DNA of 64,000 nucleotides from positions 111,570 to 175,569 of the forward strand of contig NZ_JBBAXC010000011.1 in assembly GCF_037120725.1 (NCBI RefSeq), written 5' to 3'. Both the position numbers and the translations under genes were made by a program. This document shows positions 37,252 to 46,072 of this stretch, piece by piece; the stretch's first letter is position 1; every line of letters starts with the position of its first letter. The notes below the pieces were generated by a model, which was not told where the DNA came from, did no database searches, and saw nothing but the letters and a program-made list of their open reading frames with translations. The DNA comes from Bacillus spongiae (GTDB lineage Bacteria > Bacillota > Bacilli > Bacillales > Bacillaceae_K).

Positions 37252-37586
37252 ATTTTCTTTCTCCCATCTTGCATTAATTCATTTCATGCGGTCTTAATCT
37301 ATTTTGTTAAGATAAGGTGGAATTTCCAATAAATATTTTAACACGTATATATGTTACATGTGATGAAAACGTGAACTTATATGCGTTTTTGGTTACTTTC
37401 CCCGCTATCTGCTTACAGGTTAGAAAACTTTTTCTTATTTCTACCGGGCCAGATTGTTGAAGATAGGCATTCGATTTAATAAAAAAATTAATATTGTTCA
37501 ATATGCTAAAATTAGGGGAAGAGTTTGACGGAATGTACCTAAACATTAGCTTGAGAAAGAAAAAATCAATCAATGGATGGTGAAAA

Positions 37587-37902
37587 ATGCTTAATTTTTC
37601 AATTAACAATTATAAAGAAATTGAAAAACTAGATATACAAGATAGTGAGTTAAAAGAGGTTAGAGTTGACTATTCCAACAAAGAGGTTAAGGTTAACTTA
37701 CTTACCACAAAAACAAATCGAGTTTATCTTTTATAAGGTATCTAACTGTCATATACCCATAAATGAGCCTTGGGGAAGTGGTTTTTATATACATTCTATT
37801 TTTGTTAAACCAGTAAATCCTCTAATAATCACTAAGTTTGTGCTAAATTCTGGGGACGGAATAACCTGTATATCAAAATTAGTAAAGACTAATGCTTCTT
37901 GA
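37587..37902 (+). pseudogene. Frameshifted hypothetical gene
   Basis: A frame starting at the ATG 37587 (MLNFSINNYKEIEKLD) stops at about 37735. The next frame continues, from about 37700, with NEPWGSGFYIHS and VLNSGDGI to 37902. The joint falls at a CAAAAAC tract near 37710, which suggests a one-base indel. Together about 104 residues resemble a Bacillus family of unknown function with the EPWG.G.YI and LNSGD blocks. A sequencing error is the alternative. Confidence 0.5.
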
Positions 37903-38063
37903 TGATGGAAGGAGGTTTTCCTTGGAGATGGATTATTCTCTATTAAGATTATAGTCTTAGCTATTGAACGCAAAATTGAAATTTAAAAGGGTGGATTGCT
38001 CTCTGTTACTTAATAATTAAACAGATTGCTTGAAGAGGTGGTTTTAGGAAATGAGGTGCTGTA

Positions 38064-38483
38064 ATGAATTATGAAGAGAAATTAGTTAGACTCCTACGAG
38101 AAGGTGGAAGACAATCTAATGAATTATTGAAAATATACGAAGAAGCCCCAGATGATGAGAACTTTGTTTTGATAGAGATGGAACTAAGTGGGAGGTGTCT
38201 AAGCTACAAAGATGAAAACTGCTTTGATGCATTGAAACAGCTTAGAGAAACCCTTGAAGAAAAGCAAATTCAAATTCTTTGTAATGGTGCAGCATTAAAT
38301 GTTTACCCTTCTACAATGGGACTCTCAATGGGAGTAGGGCGATTAGCTTATAAATTAACGAGGGGAAAGCAAGCAAAAACAGAAGATTTAGTTGATATTT
38401 TTGACTTTGACGAAGCTTTCACATTTGTAAGCATCTATGAACAAAATCATTTTTATGATGAATGGCTCAAAAGTTTAGGCTAA
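38064..38483 (+). CDS. Hypothetical protein, 139 aa
   Basis: Not recognised. A helical N-terminal half is followed by a mixed region with LSMGVGRLAYKLTRGKQ. No signal peptide or membrane helix. GAGGTG lies ahead of the ATG, and codon use resembles neighbouring genes. It lies alone between the frameshifted gene and the permease operon. Confidence 0.6.
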   Translation: MNYEEKLVRLLREGGRQSNELLKIYEEAPDDENFVLIEMELSGRCLSYKDENCFDALKQLRETLEEKQIQILCNGAALNVYPSTMGLSMGVGRLAYKLTRGKQAKTEDLVDIFDFDEAFTFVSIYEQNHFYDEWLKSLG

Positions 38484-38710
38484 AAGTTAATTACTAATTA
38501 AATTAACAGAGGTGTTGAAGAGTATATAACAATTTATCTCGGACTTTTCGGTTATCCGACGCAATCGTGGAGCAATAAAATTTATTATATTCTTATAAAT
38601 CCAAGGAAAAAGCAATAAGGAGAAGATAATTGTTTCATTAACATTTTGACTTTTTAGAATGAAAACACTGTAATCGAGGGTGATTACCATTAGACAATTT
38701 TAGTGATATA

Positions 38711-38745
38711 AAAAAAAAAGCACAAGGTCTGTAGGAACCTTGAGC
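38711..38745 (-). terminator. Likely terminator of the PadR-permease operon
   Basis: GCACAAGGT (38720-38728) pairs with ACCTTGAGC (38737-38745) with one mismatch; on the minus strand nine T follow. It lies about 140 bases after the last permease gene. Confidence 0.65.
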
Positions 38746-38885
38746 GTATACCTGATTTTAGGAGAATGAAAATCTTCTAAAACAGAAAAGAAAAATTTTT
38801 TTGCTGTTTTCGTGCAAAAACCACCCTAACTTAATGATGACTAAGATATCAAGTCCGTTAAACTATAGCTCCTAAATTATTGTCT

Positions 38886-39416
38886 TCAATTTACATCTTC
38901 TGTGATATCATATTTCACTAACTGGCGTTGGTCATACATTTTTTCATAAATCACACCTAGAAAATAGAAAAATAGTAGTCCAAAACTAATATGAATGAGC
39001 GTAAATTTCACGCCAAATGAAGCCAATTCATATACAACAACGGTTAGTTTTGCTGTTGACCAAACGCCTAGAAAAAAGACAACATACCGTATGCTTGCTC
39101 CTTTTTTTAGAAAAAGTACTGCAATGGGAAAAGCAACATAGAGCGGACCAGCGGCAACTACACCTAATAATAGAGTGAACAGAGTGCCATAGAATCCTGA
39201 TTTTTTACCCATCATTCGAATCAATGTTTCTTTCTTCACCCATTTGTCTAGCAAACTTACGAATAGTAACACAGGAGGGAGTAGAAACAGCATATCTAAG
39301 ATGCTTATTCCCGTTATTTGAAGTGCTTTCCATCCTATGGATTGATTTATAAACGTAAGTACGATGAGCCCGATTAATAAAACGATAAAGAAGCGATATT
39401 TTTTTACTTGATTCAC
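38886..39416 (-). CDS. Permease half-protein B (DUF318/ArsP-like)
   Basis: 176 residues from a GTG at 39416 that overlaps the previous stop by four bases; an in-frame TTG at 39431 is an alternative. Five hydrophobic segments, with LIRMMGKKSGFYGTLFTLLLG and AAGPLYVAFPIAVLFLKKGAS, the repeat pattern of DUF318-type permeases. In most family members both halves are in one protein; here they are split into two genes. The substrate is unknown; homologues are linked to organoarsenical or metal efflux. Confidence 0.75.
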   Translation of the reverse strand: MNQVKKYRFFIVLLIGLIVLTFINQSIGWKALQITGISILDMLFLLPPVLLFVSLLDKWVKKETLIRMMGKKSGFYGTLFTLLLGVVAAGPLYVAFPIAVLFLKKGASIRYVVFFLGVWSTAKLTVVVYELASFGVKFTLIHISFGLLFFYFLGVIYEKMYDQRQLVKYDITEDVN

Positions 39417-39895
39417 GTCATCACCACCCAAATGATAAAAGAAAATAGGATCGACATTAACACTGCAGCAGCATTTCGAGAATAGGCAAAACCGGGCCCG
39501 AATATTTTTCGCTCAATAGGTAATGTGACGATTCCAACTGACATTAATGCCGACATTAATGTCGCTACTTGAGGAAGGCCTGCACCATTATGGACTAATG
39601 TAGCTCCAAGAGGAAAGACAACAAAGCCTGGAATTAATGCAATCGAGCCAATAATTGTTGCGTAAACAATACCTAAGAATCCGGATTCTTCTCCAATGAT
39701 TGAAGAAATTAAGGATGGCGTTAAGATAGATAGTGATAACCCAACAAATAACATAATTGCCAACACGTCAGGTAAAATATTTCTAAACATTTTCCATGAT
39801 TGTAACAAAGCGTCTTTTGTTTTATTTTTATCTTTCATAAAGGAAATACTAACAAGAATGGTTGCTATCAGATACAAAATAGCACCATTAATCAT
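39413..39895 (-). CDS. Permease half-protein A (DUF318/ArsP-like)
   Basis: 160 residues from the ATG at 39895, which overlaps the padR stop by eight bases and has AAAGGAG ahead. Four to five membrane segments, with EESGFLGIVYATIIGSIALIPG and FPLGATLVHNGAGLPQVA, the same repeat pattern as its partner (GKKSGFYGTLF). It probably forms one transporter with the next gene. Tight coupling to padR suggests the exported compound or ion controls the regulator. Confidence 0.75.
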   Translation of the reverse strand: MINGAILYLIATILVSISFMKDKNKTKDALLQSWKMFRNILPDVLAIMLFVGLSLSILTPSLISSIIGEESGFLGIVYATIIGSIALIPGFVVFPLGATLVHNGAGLPQVATLMSALMSVGIVTLPIERKIFGPGFAYSRNAAAVLMSILFSFIIWVVMT

Positions 39896-40232
39896 GGTTA
39901 GACTCCTTTTTCCATTCTGTAAATTTGTCCAAGAAAAAAGATAAATTTTTAATTTTCGCTTCAACATCTACGTGAAGGTCTTCCAATTTTCTTTTTCCAC
40001 TTGGTGTTATCTTGTACATCTTTATCGGCTTATCTTGTTCAGATGTTCCTAAATAAGACTCCACAGCCTTTTCCGACTCTAATTTTTTTAGTGTGCGATA
40101 TAAAATTGCGCTATCAATGGGATTGTAGGGAAGCTCGTCTTCACACTTTTGTAGTAATTTTCCACCATAGCTATCTCCCTCTGTTAAAAACAATAAAAGA
40201 AATGCACCAGTGTGTCTGCCTGTATGTTTCAT
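39888..40232 (-). CDS. PadR-family transcriptional regulator
   Basis: 114 residues. Winged-helix domain: AFLLLFLTEGDSYGGKLLQ and DSAILYRTLKKLESEKAVES, then a short helical dimerisation tail. First gene of an operon with two permease halves (overlaps of eight and four bases), so local repressor of the transporter. A 49-bp palindrome 50 bases upstream of its start is the likely operator and would give autoregulation. Confidence 0.88.
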   Translation of the reverse strand: MKHTGRHTGAFLLLFLTEGDSYGGKLLQKCEDELPYNPIDSAILYRTLKKLESEKAVESYLGTSEQDKPIKMYKITPSGKRKLEDLHVDVEAKIKNLSFFLDKFTEWKKESNHD

Positions 40233-40281
40233 TTACCATCAAACCTCCTTAGTTAAAAATCGAACTCAAAATACATAGATT

Positions 40282-40330
40282 ACTGTTAATAACACATTAC
40301 TGTCATTAACAGTAATGTGTTATTAACAGT
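40282..40330 (-). promoter_or_regulatory. 49-bp perfect palindrome, probable PadR operator
   Basis: Two 22-base arms (40282-40303 and 40309-40330) are exact reverse complements around a 5-base centre. TACTGT/ACAGTA and ACTGTTAAT/ATTAACAGT units repeat inside it, so several dimers could bind. It lies 50 bases before the padR start codon. Confidence 0.7.
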
Positions 40331-40661
40331 TTATGACACAATTACACTTACGTCAATGTGTAACTTTAAGTTTTTTCCTTATTTTCACTTAAATATAATC
40401 TTGATTTTCTGCACAAATAGCAGCCCTTGTATCTGATAAATTACCCTTTAGTTAAGTAATGTCAGCAAAAGGCTGCTTACCTAATATAAAGATTTAAAAA
40501 ATAATCAAATATATGTTATAAAACCAAAACACAAATATTCTTTCTATTTATCGTAAAGTGCTGGTTTGTTAGATGTTTATAAATCAAGCGGTTATTTTAA
40601 AGCAATAGATTTGGAATAAAGCAGTCAACAATCATTCAAGGAGTTGTAATTTAAAAGCGAG

Positions 40662-40704
40662 AAAAAATGGAACTACTTTAACAGATAAGTAGTTCCATTT
40701 TTTT
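40662..40704 (-). terminator. Terminator of the Mrp-like gene
   Basis: AAATGGAACTACT pairs with AGTAGTTCCATTT (stem about 40665-40677 with 40688-40700); a T run follows on each strand. Confidence 0.85.
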
Positions 40705-40712
40705 ATGAACTA

Positions 40713-41465
40713 TTAAAGAGGGGAAGGTTGCTCCAACCTTTTACTTATCGTAGCGGCTAATTGATGAAAATGCTCACGTATATCCGTATTGTCAGCATAT
40801 ACATTCGGTGTTATAGATGATTCTTGAGGCTCGACAATCGGAAGCTGGGCCAACACATTTGAATGAAGTGCTTCTGCTAACATTTTCCCTCCCCCTTGTC
40901 CAAATATAGAGTATTTCTTGTTGCTGTCGGTCGGTTGGAAGTATGACATGTTTTCAACAACGCCAAGGATTTCATGCTTTGCCTTCATCGCCATTGTTCC
41001 TGCTCTTTCTGCAACGAAAGAAGCAGTAGGATGAGGGGTAGTAACAAGAATTTCCTTGCTTTCTGGAATAAAGTGGTGCATGTCGAGAGCGATATCACCT
41101 GTTCCAGGAGGCATATCTAAAATGCAATAGTCTAATTGCCCCCACATGACATCTTTACTAAAGTGTTCAACCATTTTTCCAAGCATGGGCCCTCTCCAGA
41201 CGATAGGCTCATTGTTTTTTATAAGAAACCCCATCGACATGACCTTTACCCCGTGAGATTCGACAGGAATGATTTTACCATTAACCGTTTTGGGGCGATC
41301 AGACAAATTCATAATGGTTGGAATACTAAATCCATATATATCAAGATCGATTAGTGCGACATTTTTTCCTAATCGAGCAAGGGCAATAGCGAGGTTAACG
41401 GACACCGTTGATTTTCCAACCCCACCTTTTCCACTTGTAATAGCAATAACGTGATTTGATAACAT
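40713..41465 (-). CDS. Mrp/NBP35-type P-loop ATPase, short form
   Basis: 250 residues. Deviant Walker A GKGGVGKSTVSVNLAIALA near residue 12, then LIDLDIYGFSIP and DMPPGTGDIALDM. The family carries Fe-S clusters to target proteins. This copy lacks the N-terminal MIP18/DUF59 domain, and the place of the usual cluster-binding CxxC after ENMSYF is occupied by QPTDSNKKY, so it may not hold a cluster by itself. It is divergent from the molybdoenzyme operon across a shared Fnr box, which suggests a maturation role for that enzyme. AGAGGTG is the site before the ATG. Confidence 0.88.
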   Translation of the reverse strand: MLSNHVIAITSGKGGVGKSTVSVNLAIALARLGKNVALIDLDIYGFSIPTIMNLSDRPKTVNGKIIPVESHGVKVMSMGFLIKNNEPIVWRGPMLGKMVEHFSKDVMWGQLDYCILDMPPGTGDIALDMHHFIPESKEILVTTPHPTASFVAERAGTMAMKAKHEILGVVENMSYFQPTDSNKKYSIFGQGGGKMLAEALHSNVLAQLPIVEPQESSITPNVYADNTDIREHFHQLAATISKRLEQPSPL

Positions 41466-41510
41466 TCATTACACCTCTTTTTAAAAGTTTTACTTGAAGG
41501 TAAGCACTCA

Positions 41511-41526
41511 TGTGATGTACTTCACA
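41511..41526. promoter_or_regulatory. Fnr box between the Mrp-like gene and the molybdoenzyme operon
   Basis: TGTGATGTACTTCACA, a perfect TGTGA-N6-TCACA, 46 bases from the Mrp-like start and about 117 from the operon start. It could act in either or both directions. Confidence 0.8.
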
Positions 41527-41642
41527 ACGTAAATACGTGAGATTCATTACAATGAGAACAGTTGATACATCAGCAACTATTATGAATTTAGCAAATTTGA
41601 AGGGTTCATGGTGTATAAAAAGTCACACGGGGGTGTTAGAGA

Positions 41643-42827
41643 ATGATGAAAACAATGGAGCGATCATTTTATTCTAAAACGAGTCAATATGCCTTTTTTA
41701 TTGTTTTATTTTTGTTATTTACAATCTGGATTGGAACGGAAAGGTTTGTCCATTTTGATATGGCGTTGATGGGGTATTTATTGTCTTCGTTCATTTTTGC
41801 CATCGGAATAACGATTAGAATGAGTGCCTGGCTACTAAGACCAGCGACAAGGCAAGTCGTAAAACGAAGCTTTCAAAATTTAAAACAAAAAGACCGTCAA
41901 CGAAGAAACATTCGATCAATCGCCAAAACAGCCTTTGAAAATATTTTTCTCCAAAAATTTATTTTTAAAAGAGGAATCTATCGTGGGGTTCAACACTTTC
42001 TTATTGCTTGGGGGTGTATGGGGTCATTAGCGATTACCTTTGGGTTAACCTTCGGCTGGATGCATTTCGAACTAGTTGATCCAGAAACCTACGTCATTGT
42101 CGTAATGGGAATGGAAACAATTACGATGGCTGCACATGGGTTGTTTGCAGAGCTGGTCTACAATGGATTAAATATTACGGCAACGATGGTGTTGATAGGT
42201 GTCACAATGGCGCTCGTTAGGCGAATCGTTAATCAAGACGTTAATGTAACGCAAAGAGCGGAATTTGATTTATTCCCATTGTATTTATTACTAGCCGTAA
42301 CCGTTTCAGGGTTATCGTTAACGGTGTCCTATGTGTTATTAGAGGGCTGGATGCATCATTATTTAACGCTGATTCACCAAGTAACGGTCGTTGTGTTCCT
42401 AGTGTATTTTCCGTTCGGTAAATTATTTCATTTACCAATTAGGCCACTTGCAACAGCTGTCCCAATGAACTATCAAGAAGAATGGAAGGTTGATACGAAA
42501 CCATGCCACTCCTGCGGGACGGTCTATAGTTCAACAGATCAAATTAGTGATGTACAGGCAATTCTTCAAGTACAAAGCTTTGATTTACAGCTTGCAGATG
42601 GAAGTTTTTTGTCGGACTACTGCCCAGCCTGTCGTAGAAGAATGCGCGTAATGAAGCAATTAAATATGGAAACGTCCTTACAGGAGAAAGAAAAGCCCAT
42701 TTCCACGATTAATGGTATGCATTTATCAGGGTTTAGTAAAGAAAGAACAGACGACTATTATCAATTCCCTGAACATGTTGAAAAAGAACTAGAAAAGTAT
42801 AAAAATACTGGAGGTACAAAGAAATGA
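41643..42827 (+). CDS. b-type membrane subunit (NarI-like) with C-terminal zinc-ribbon
   Basis: 394 residues, first gene of a five-gene operon. About six membrane segments are visible. Histidines suited to haem ligation occur in GVQHFLIAWG, MAAHGLFAEL and MHHYLTLIHQV, as in NarI-type cytochromes. A cytosolic C-terminal part has two CxxC pairs (CHSCG and CPACR), like a zinc ribbon or an extra metal site. Such genes are sometimes labelled MFS transporter, which the sequence does not support. GGGGGTG precedes the ATG pair at 41643. The stop overlaps the next start by four bases. Likely role: quinol oxidation for the molybdenum subunit. Confidence 0.75.
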   Translation: MMKTMERSFYSKTSQYAFFIVLFLLFTIWIGTERFVHFDMALMGYLLSSFIFAIGITIRMSAWLLRPATRQVVKRSFQNLKQKDRQRRNIRSIAKTAFENIFLQKFIFKRGIYRGVQHFLIAWGCMGSLAITFGLTFGWMHFELVDPETYVIVVMGMETITMAAHGLFAELVYNGLNITATMVLIGVTMALVRRIVNQDVNVTQRAEFDLFPLYLLLAVTVSGLSLTVSYVLLEGWMHHYLTLIHQVTVVVFLVYFPFGKLFHLPIRPLATAVPMNYQEEWKVDTKPCHSCGTVYSSTDQISDVQAILQVQSFDLQLADGSFLSDYCPACRRRMRVMKQLNMETSLQEKEKPISTINGMHLSGFSKERTDDYYQFPEHVEKELEKYKNTGGTKK

Positions 42828-44947
42828 GCCAGTTTTTAGCTAAAGAAGGGGTCAAAAATCTTCATAAACCAGGTGAAAAACTCATCACGACACATTGCTG
42901 TTATTGCGGAATGCAGTGTGGCATGCATATTCGAGTAAATGAAGCAACAGGGAAGGTAATGGGGGTTGAGCCTCGTTATGATTGGCCCGTTACAAATGGA
43001 AAGATGTGTCCAAAAGGGGTAACAGCCTACCAAACGATAGACCATAAAGATCGAATTTTACATCCCTTAATTAAGAAAAATGGTGAATTTGTGGAAGCAT
43101 CTTGGGAAGAAGCGCTAGATCTTATTGAACGGAATTTCAAGAAGCTTCAACAGGAAAGTGGGAAGGATGCCATCTCAGTTTTTGGTGGAGTGTCCATGAC
43201 GAATGAAAAATGCTATTTAGTAGGGAAGTACGCTAGAGTAGGCCTTGGAACTAGGTTTATTGATTATAACGGTCGCTTCTGCATGAGTTCAGCTGCTGGA
43301 GGTTTTCTAAAAACATTAGGGATGGATAGGGGTTCAACCTTACCATGGCCAGAACTTGAGCATACAGATTGCTTTTTTATGGCAGGATCTAATACAGCGG
43401 AATGTCATCCAACTAGTATTCAATGGCTTTGGAAAGCCAAGGATAAAGGGGCAAAGCTCATCGTTGTCGACCCACGTGAAACACCAACGGCAAGAGTGGC
43501 GGATGTTCATCTTGATATTAAACCAGGTACGGATTCAGCACTTGCGAATGGAATGCTTCATCTTATCATTCAAGGAGGATATGTTGATGAAGCATACGTA
43601 GCCGAGCGTTGTCACAATTATGAAGAGTTAAAGCAAAATGTCGCGAAATTCACTCCAGAATATACGTCAAAAATTACGGGAGTATCCATTGAAAAAATTA
43701 TTAAGGCTGCTCATATATACGGAATGTCACCTCGGTCTGTCGTCATGTTCGCTAGAGGAGCTGAACAGCAATCCAAAGGGGTAGATAATGTTTCATTGTA
43801 TACATCGATGGCACTTCTAAGAGGCCAAGTAGGTAAATTTGCTTCTGGTGTTGCAACACTAACAGGACAAGGGAATGGTCAAGGAGGAAGAGAACACGGT
43901 CAAAAGTCGGATTTGCTACCAGGGTACCGAAAAATAACCGATCCAGCAGCGGTTGATTATATTTCAAGTGTTTGGGGAATTGATCCAAGTGAAATGCCGA
44001 AACCGGGTGTTTCAGCTTATGAGATGTTCGATGAAATTCAGGCAGGAAATATTCGCGGGATGCACGTGATTTGTAGTAACCCAGCTGTTTCTGCACCAAA
44101 CCTAGATCATATATGGAATGGATTTCAGAAACTAGATTTCTTAGTCGTTAGTGATTTCTTTTTATCTGAAACGGCTCAGTTTGCAGATGTGGTACTTCCG
44201 GCAACGAGCTGGGCAGAAGATGAAGGTACTACGACCAATATAGAAGGTCGTGTGATACGAATACGAAAAGTAAGTGAGCCGATAGGTGAATCGAAGCCAG
44301 ATTGGGAAATTATGAGTTTAATAGCAAAGAGGATGGGGAGAGGGAAGTATTTCCCCTATGAAGAACCAAAAGAAATATTTGAAGAGTTTCGCCTGGCAAC
44401 AAAAGGGGGAAAAGCGGATTATTATGGCATTACATGGGATAGAATCGATCGAGAGGATGGGGTATTTTGGCCTTGCCCATCGGAAGAGCACCCCGGGACA
44501 CCGACAATGTTTGAACAATCCTTTGGAACACCGGATGGAAAAGCCAATCTTGCGGTTATTGATTGGCAGGAAGCTGGCGAAACACCATCCAATGAGTTTC
44601 CGTTATTTTTAACGACGGGTAGAGTAGTGTTCCACTATTTATCAGGAAATCAAACAAGGAGAATCGACTTTCTCATGCAGCAATGTCCCGAACCCTTTGC
44701 GGAAATGCATCCGGCATTAGCAAGCAAATACCATGTGCAAGAAGGAGATTTAGTCAAGTTATCAACACCGAGGTCTCATATGGTTGCAAAAGCCCGTATA
44801 ACAAAAGCGATTCGAAAAGACACGGTGTTTGTACCGTATCACTGGGGGAAAGAATTAGCTGTGAATAAATTGACAAGCGATCATCTTGATCCAACTTCTA
44901 GAATGCCAGAATTTAAGGTTTGTTCGTTGAAAATAGATAAAGTGTAA
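42824..44947 (+). CDS. Molybdopterin oxidoreductase, catalytic subunit (nitrate reductase-like)
   Basis: 707 residues. A [4Fe-4S] site (CYCGMQC with a later MCPKG), the molybdopterin core (SNTAECHP, VVDPRETPTARVADVHLDIKPGTD, TGQGNGQGGREHGQ), and the C-terminal cofactor-binding domain (FLTTGRVVFHYLSGNQTRR) are in the right order. The metal ligand is a Cys in NGRFCMSSAAGG, as in NapA/NasC-type nitrate reductases, not Ser or SeCys. No Tat signal, so it stays in the cytosol. Nitrate is the most likely substrate given NarK and Fnr boxes nearby. A formate or other oxyanion enzyme cannot be excluded. Confidence 0.85.
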   Translation: MSQFLAKEGVKNLHKPGEKLITTHCCYCGMQCGMHIRVNEATGKVMGVEPRYDWPVTNGKMCPKGVTAYQTIDHKDRILHPLIKKNGEFVEASWEEALDLIERNFKKLQQESGKDAISVFGGVSMTNEKCYLVGKYARVGLGTRFIDYNGRFCMSSAAGGFLKTLGMDRGSTLPWPELEHTDCFFMAGSNTAECHPTSIQWLWKAKDKGAKLIVVDPRETPTARVADVHLDIKPGTDSALANGMLHLIIQGGYVDEAYVAERCHNYEELKQNVAKFTPEYTSKITGVSIEKIIKAAHIYGMSPRSVVMFARGAEQQSKGVDNVSLYTSMALLRGQVGKFASGVATLTGQGNGQGGREHGQKSDLLPGYRKITDPAAVDYISSVWGIDPSEMPKPGVSAYEMFDEIQAGNIRGMHVICSNPAVSAPNLDHIWNGFQKLDFLVVSDFFLSETAQFADVVLPATSWAEDEGTTTNIEGRVIRIRKVSEPIGESKPDWEIMSLIAKRMGRGKYFPYEEPKEIFEEFRLATKGGKADYYGITWDRIDREDGVFWPCPSEEHPGTPTMFEQSFGTPDGKANLAVIDWQEAGETPSNEFPLFLTTGRVVFHYLSGNQTRRIDFLMQQCPEPFAEMHPALASKYHVQEGDLVKLSTPRSHMVAKARITKAIRKDTVFVPYHWGKELAVNKLTSDHLDPTSRMPEFKVCSLKIDKV

Positions 44948-44979
44948 GTGGAGATTTTACTGAAGGGAGCTTAAGAGTG

Positions 44980-45522
44980 ATGAATAAAATAATGTATTTA
45001 GAGTTTGAACGATGTATTGGTTGTCGTGCATGTCAAGCAGCTTGTCGTGAATGTGGCGATCATGATGCTAAAGAGCGCAATTACGTAGAATACGTCGATT
45101 TTACTGAAAGCCGTCAAACGTATCCAATGCTATGTATGCAATGTAAAGACCCAGCCTGCGCAAGAGTTTGTCCGGCAAATGCGATTCAAATTACAGAGGA
45201 AGGCGTCGTCTTATCAGCTATGGAAGAGAAATGTATCGGCTGTCGTAACTGTACGTTTGGCTGTCCATTCGGAATTCCGAAGTTCGATTTTGAAGAAAAT
45301 AAAATGTATAAATGTGACATGTGTTATGACAGGTCCAAACATGATATTGCGCCAATGTGTGCATCCGTTTGTCCGAGTGAGGCCATTCGCTTTATTGACT
45401 TTGAAGAAATGCAACAATTGAGAAGAAGACGAACTCAAATGAACTTAGTTGAAGGGAAAAAACCTCAGGAAGGAAACAAATGGGATTACGTACCTGAATT
45501 CTTTGGCGTTTATACAGATTAA
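44980..45522 (+). CDS. Four-cluster [4Fe-4S] electron-transfer subunit
   Basis: 180 residues from the ATG at 44980; a GTG at 44977 is equally possible. Four ferredoxin-type Cys groups: CIGCRACQAACRECG, CMQCKDPACARVCP, CIGCRNCTFGCPFG, and CDMCYDR with CASVCPSEA. This is the DmsB/NrfC/FdnH type subunit that links a membrane cytochrome with the molybdenum subunit. No signal or membrane anchor, so it is cytosolic like the catalytic subunit. Confidence 0.9.
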   Translation: MNKIMYLEFERCIGCRACQAACRECGDHDAKERNYVEYVDFTESRQTYPMLCMQCKDPACARVCPANAIQITEEGVVLSAMEEKCIGCRNCTFGCPFGIPKFDFEENKMYKCDMCYDRSKHDIAPMCASVCPSEAIRFIDFEEMQQLRRRRTQMNLVEGKKPQEGNKWDYVPEFFGVYTD

Positions 45523-45541
45523 GGAAAGGAAGTATGTTATC

Positions 45542-46072
45542 ATGTCAAAAAACCAGAAGGTTAAACGAAATGAAAGACAGACGAAGGACGATATGATTAA
45601 CCTAATTGATAACCTTAACCGAGACGAGGACCTTAAATTTAACCGAAGAGCATTTTTGAAATCAGCGGTCGGAGCTTCGATTACCATCGGACTTGCCACT
45701 CTTCCTTTCCCTTTTCTGACCTTAAAAGCGAAGGAGGAGAAGGTAAACCGGAAATATATTGGAAGACTAGGAGACATTCCAAAAGATAGTTCCATAACGT
45801 TTAACTATCCATCTGATGAAGAGCCAGCCATTTTAGTTCATACAAAGGATGGTGAATTAAAAGCTTATAACAGTAAATGTACCCACTTACAATGCCCGGT
45901 TTTCTATGAAAAAGAAGAATCAGTCCTGCTTTGTCCTTGTCATCGTGGATTCTTTAGTGTAGAAAATGGACACCCGAAAGCAGGTCCACCTCAAAGGGAA
46001 TTACCGATGATTCAGCTAGAAGTAAAAGATGACTCTATTTATGCAGTCGGAAGGCAGGTGCGCCATGGGTAA
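45542..46072 (+). CDS. Rieske [2Fe-2S] protein with Tat-type N-terminus
   Basis: 176 residues from the ATG at 45542 with GGAAAGGAAG ahead; a longer frame to 45449 overlaps the previous gene. FNRRAFLKSAVGASITIGL is a Tat-like signal anchor (RRAFLK). The Rieske cluster ligands are Cys-Thr-His in KCTHLQCP and Cys-Pro-Cys-His in CPCHRGFF. The cluster would be on the outer face, while the catalytic subunit is inside. It overlaps the next gene by eight bases. A Rieske subunit in a nitrate reductase-type operon is unusual in bacteria; haloarchaeal nitrate reductase operons have one (recalled). Confidence 0.88.
   Translation: MSKNQKVKRNERQTKDDMINLIDNLNRDEDLKFNRRAFLKSAVGASITIGLATLPFPFLTLKAKEEKVNRKYIGRLGDIPKDSSITFNYPSDEEPAILVHTKDGELKAYNSKCTHLQCPVFYEKEESVLLCPCHRGFFSVENGHPKAGPPQRELPMIQLEVKDDSIYAVGRQVRHG

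Noticed and set aside
37307..37609. 100-codon minus-strand ORF
   Set aside because: No ribosome site, and it overlaps the start region of the frameshifted plus-strand gene.
41643..42827. MFS transporter call for the first molybdoenzyme gene
   Set aside because: Only about six helices, paired His in helices and a cytosolic double CxxC domain fit a cytochrome b-type subunit better.
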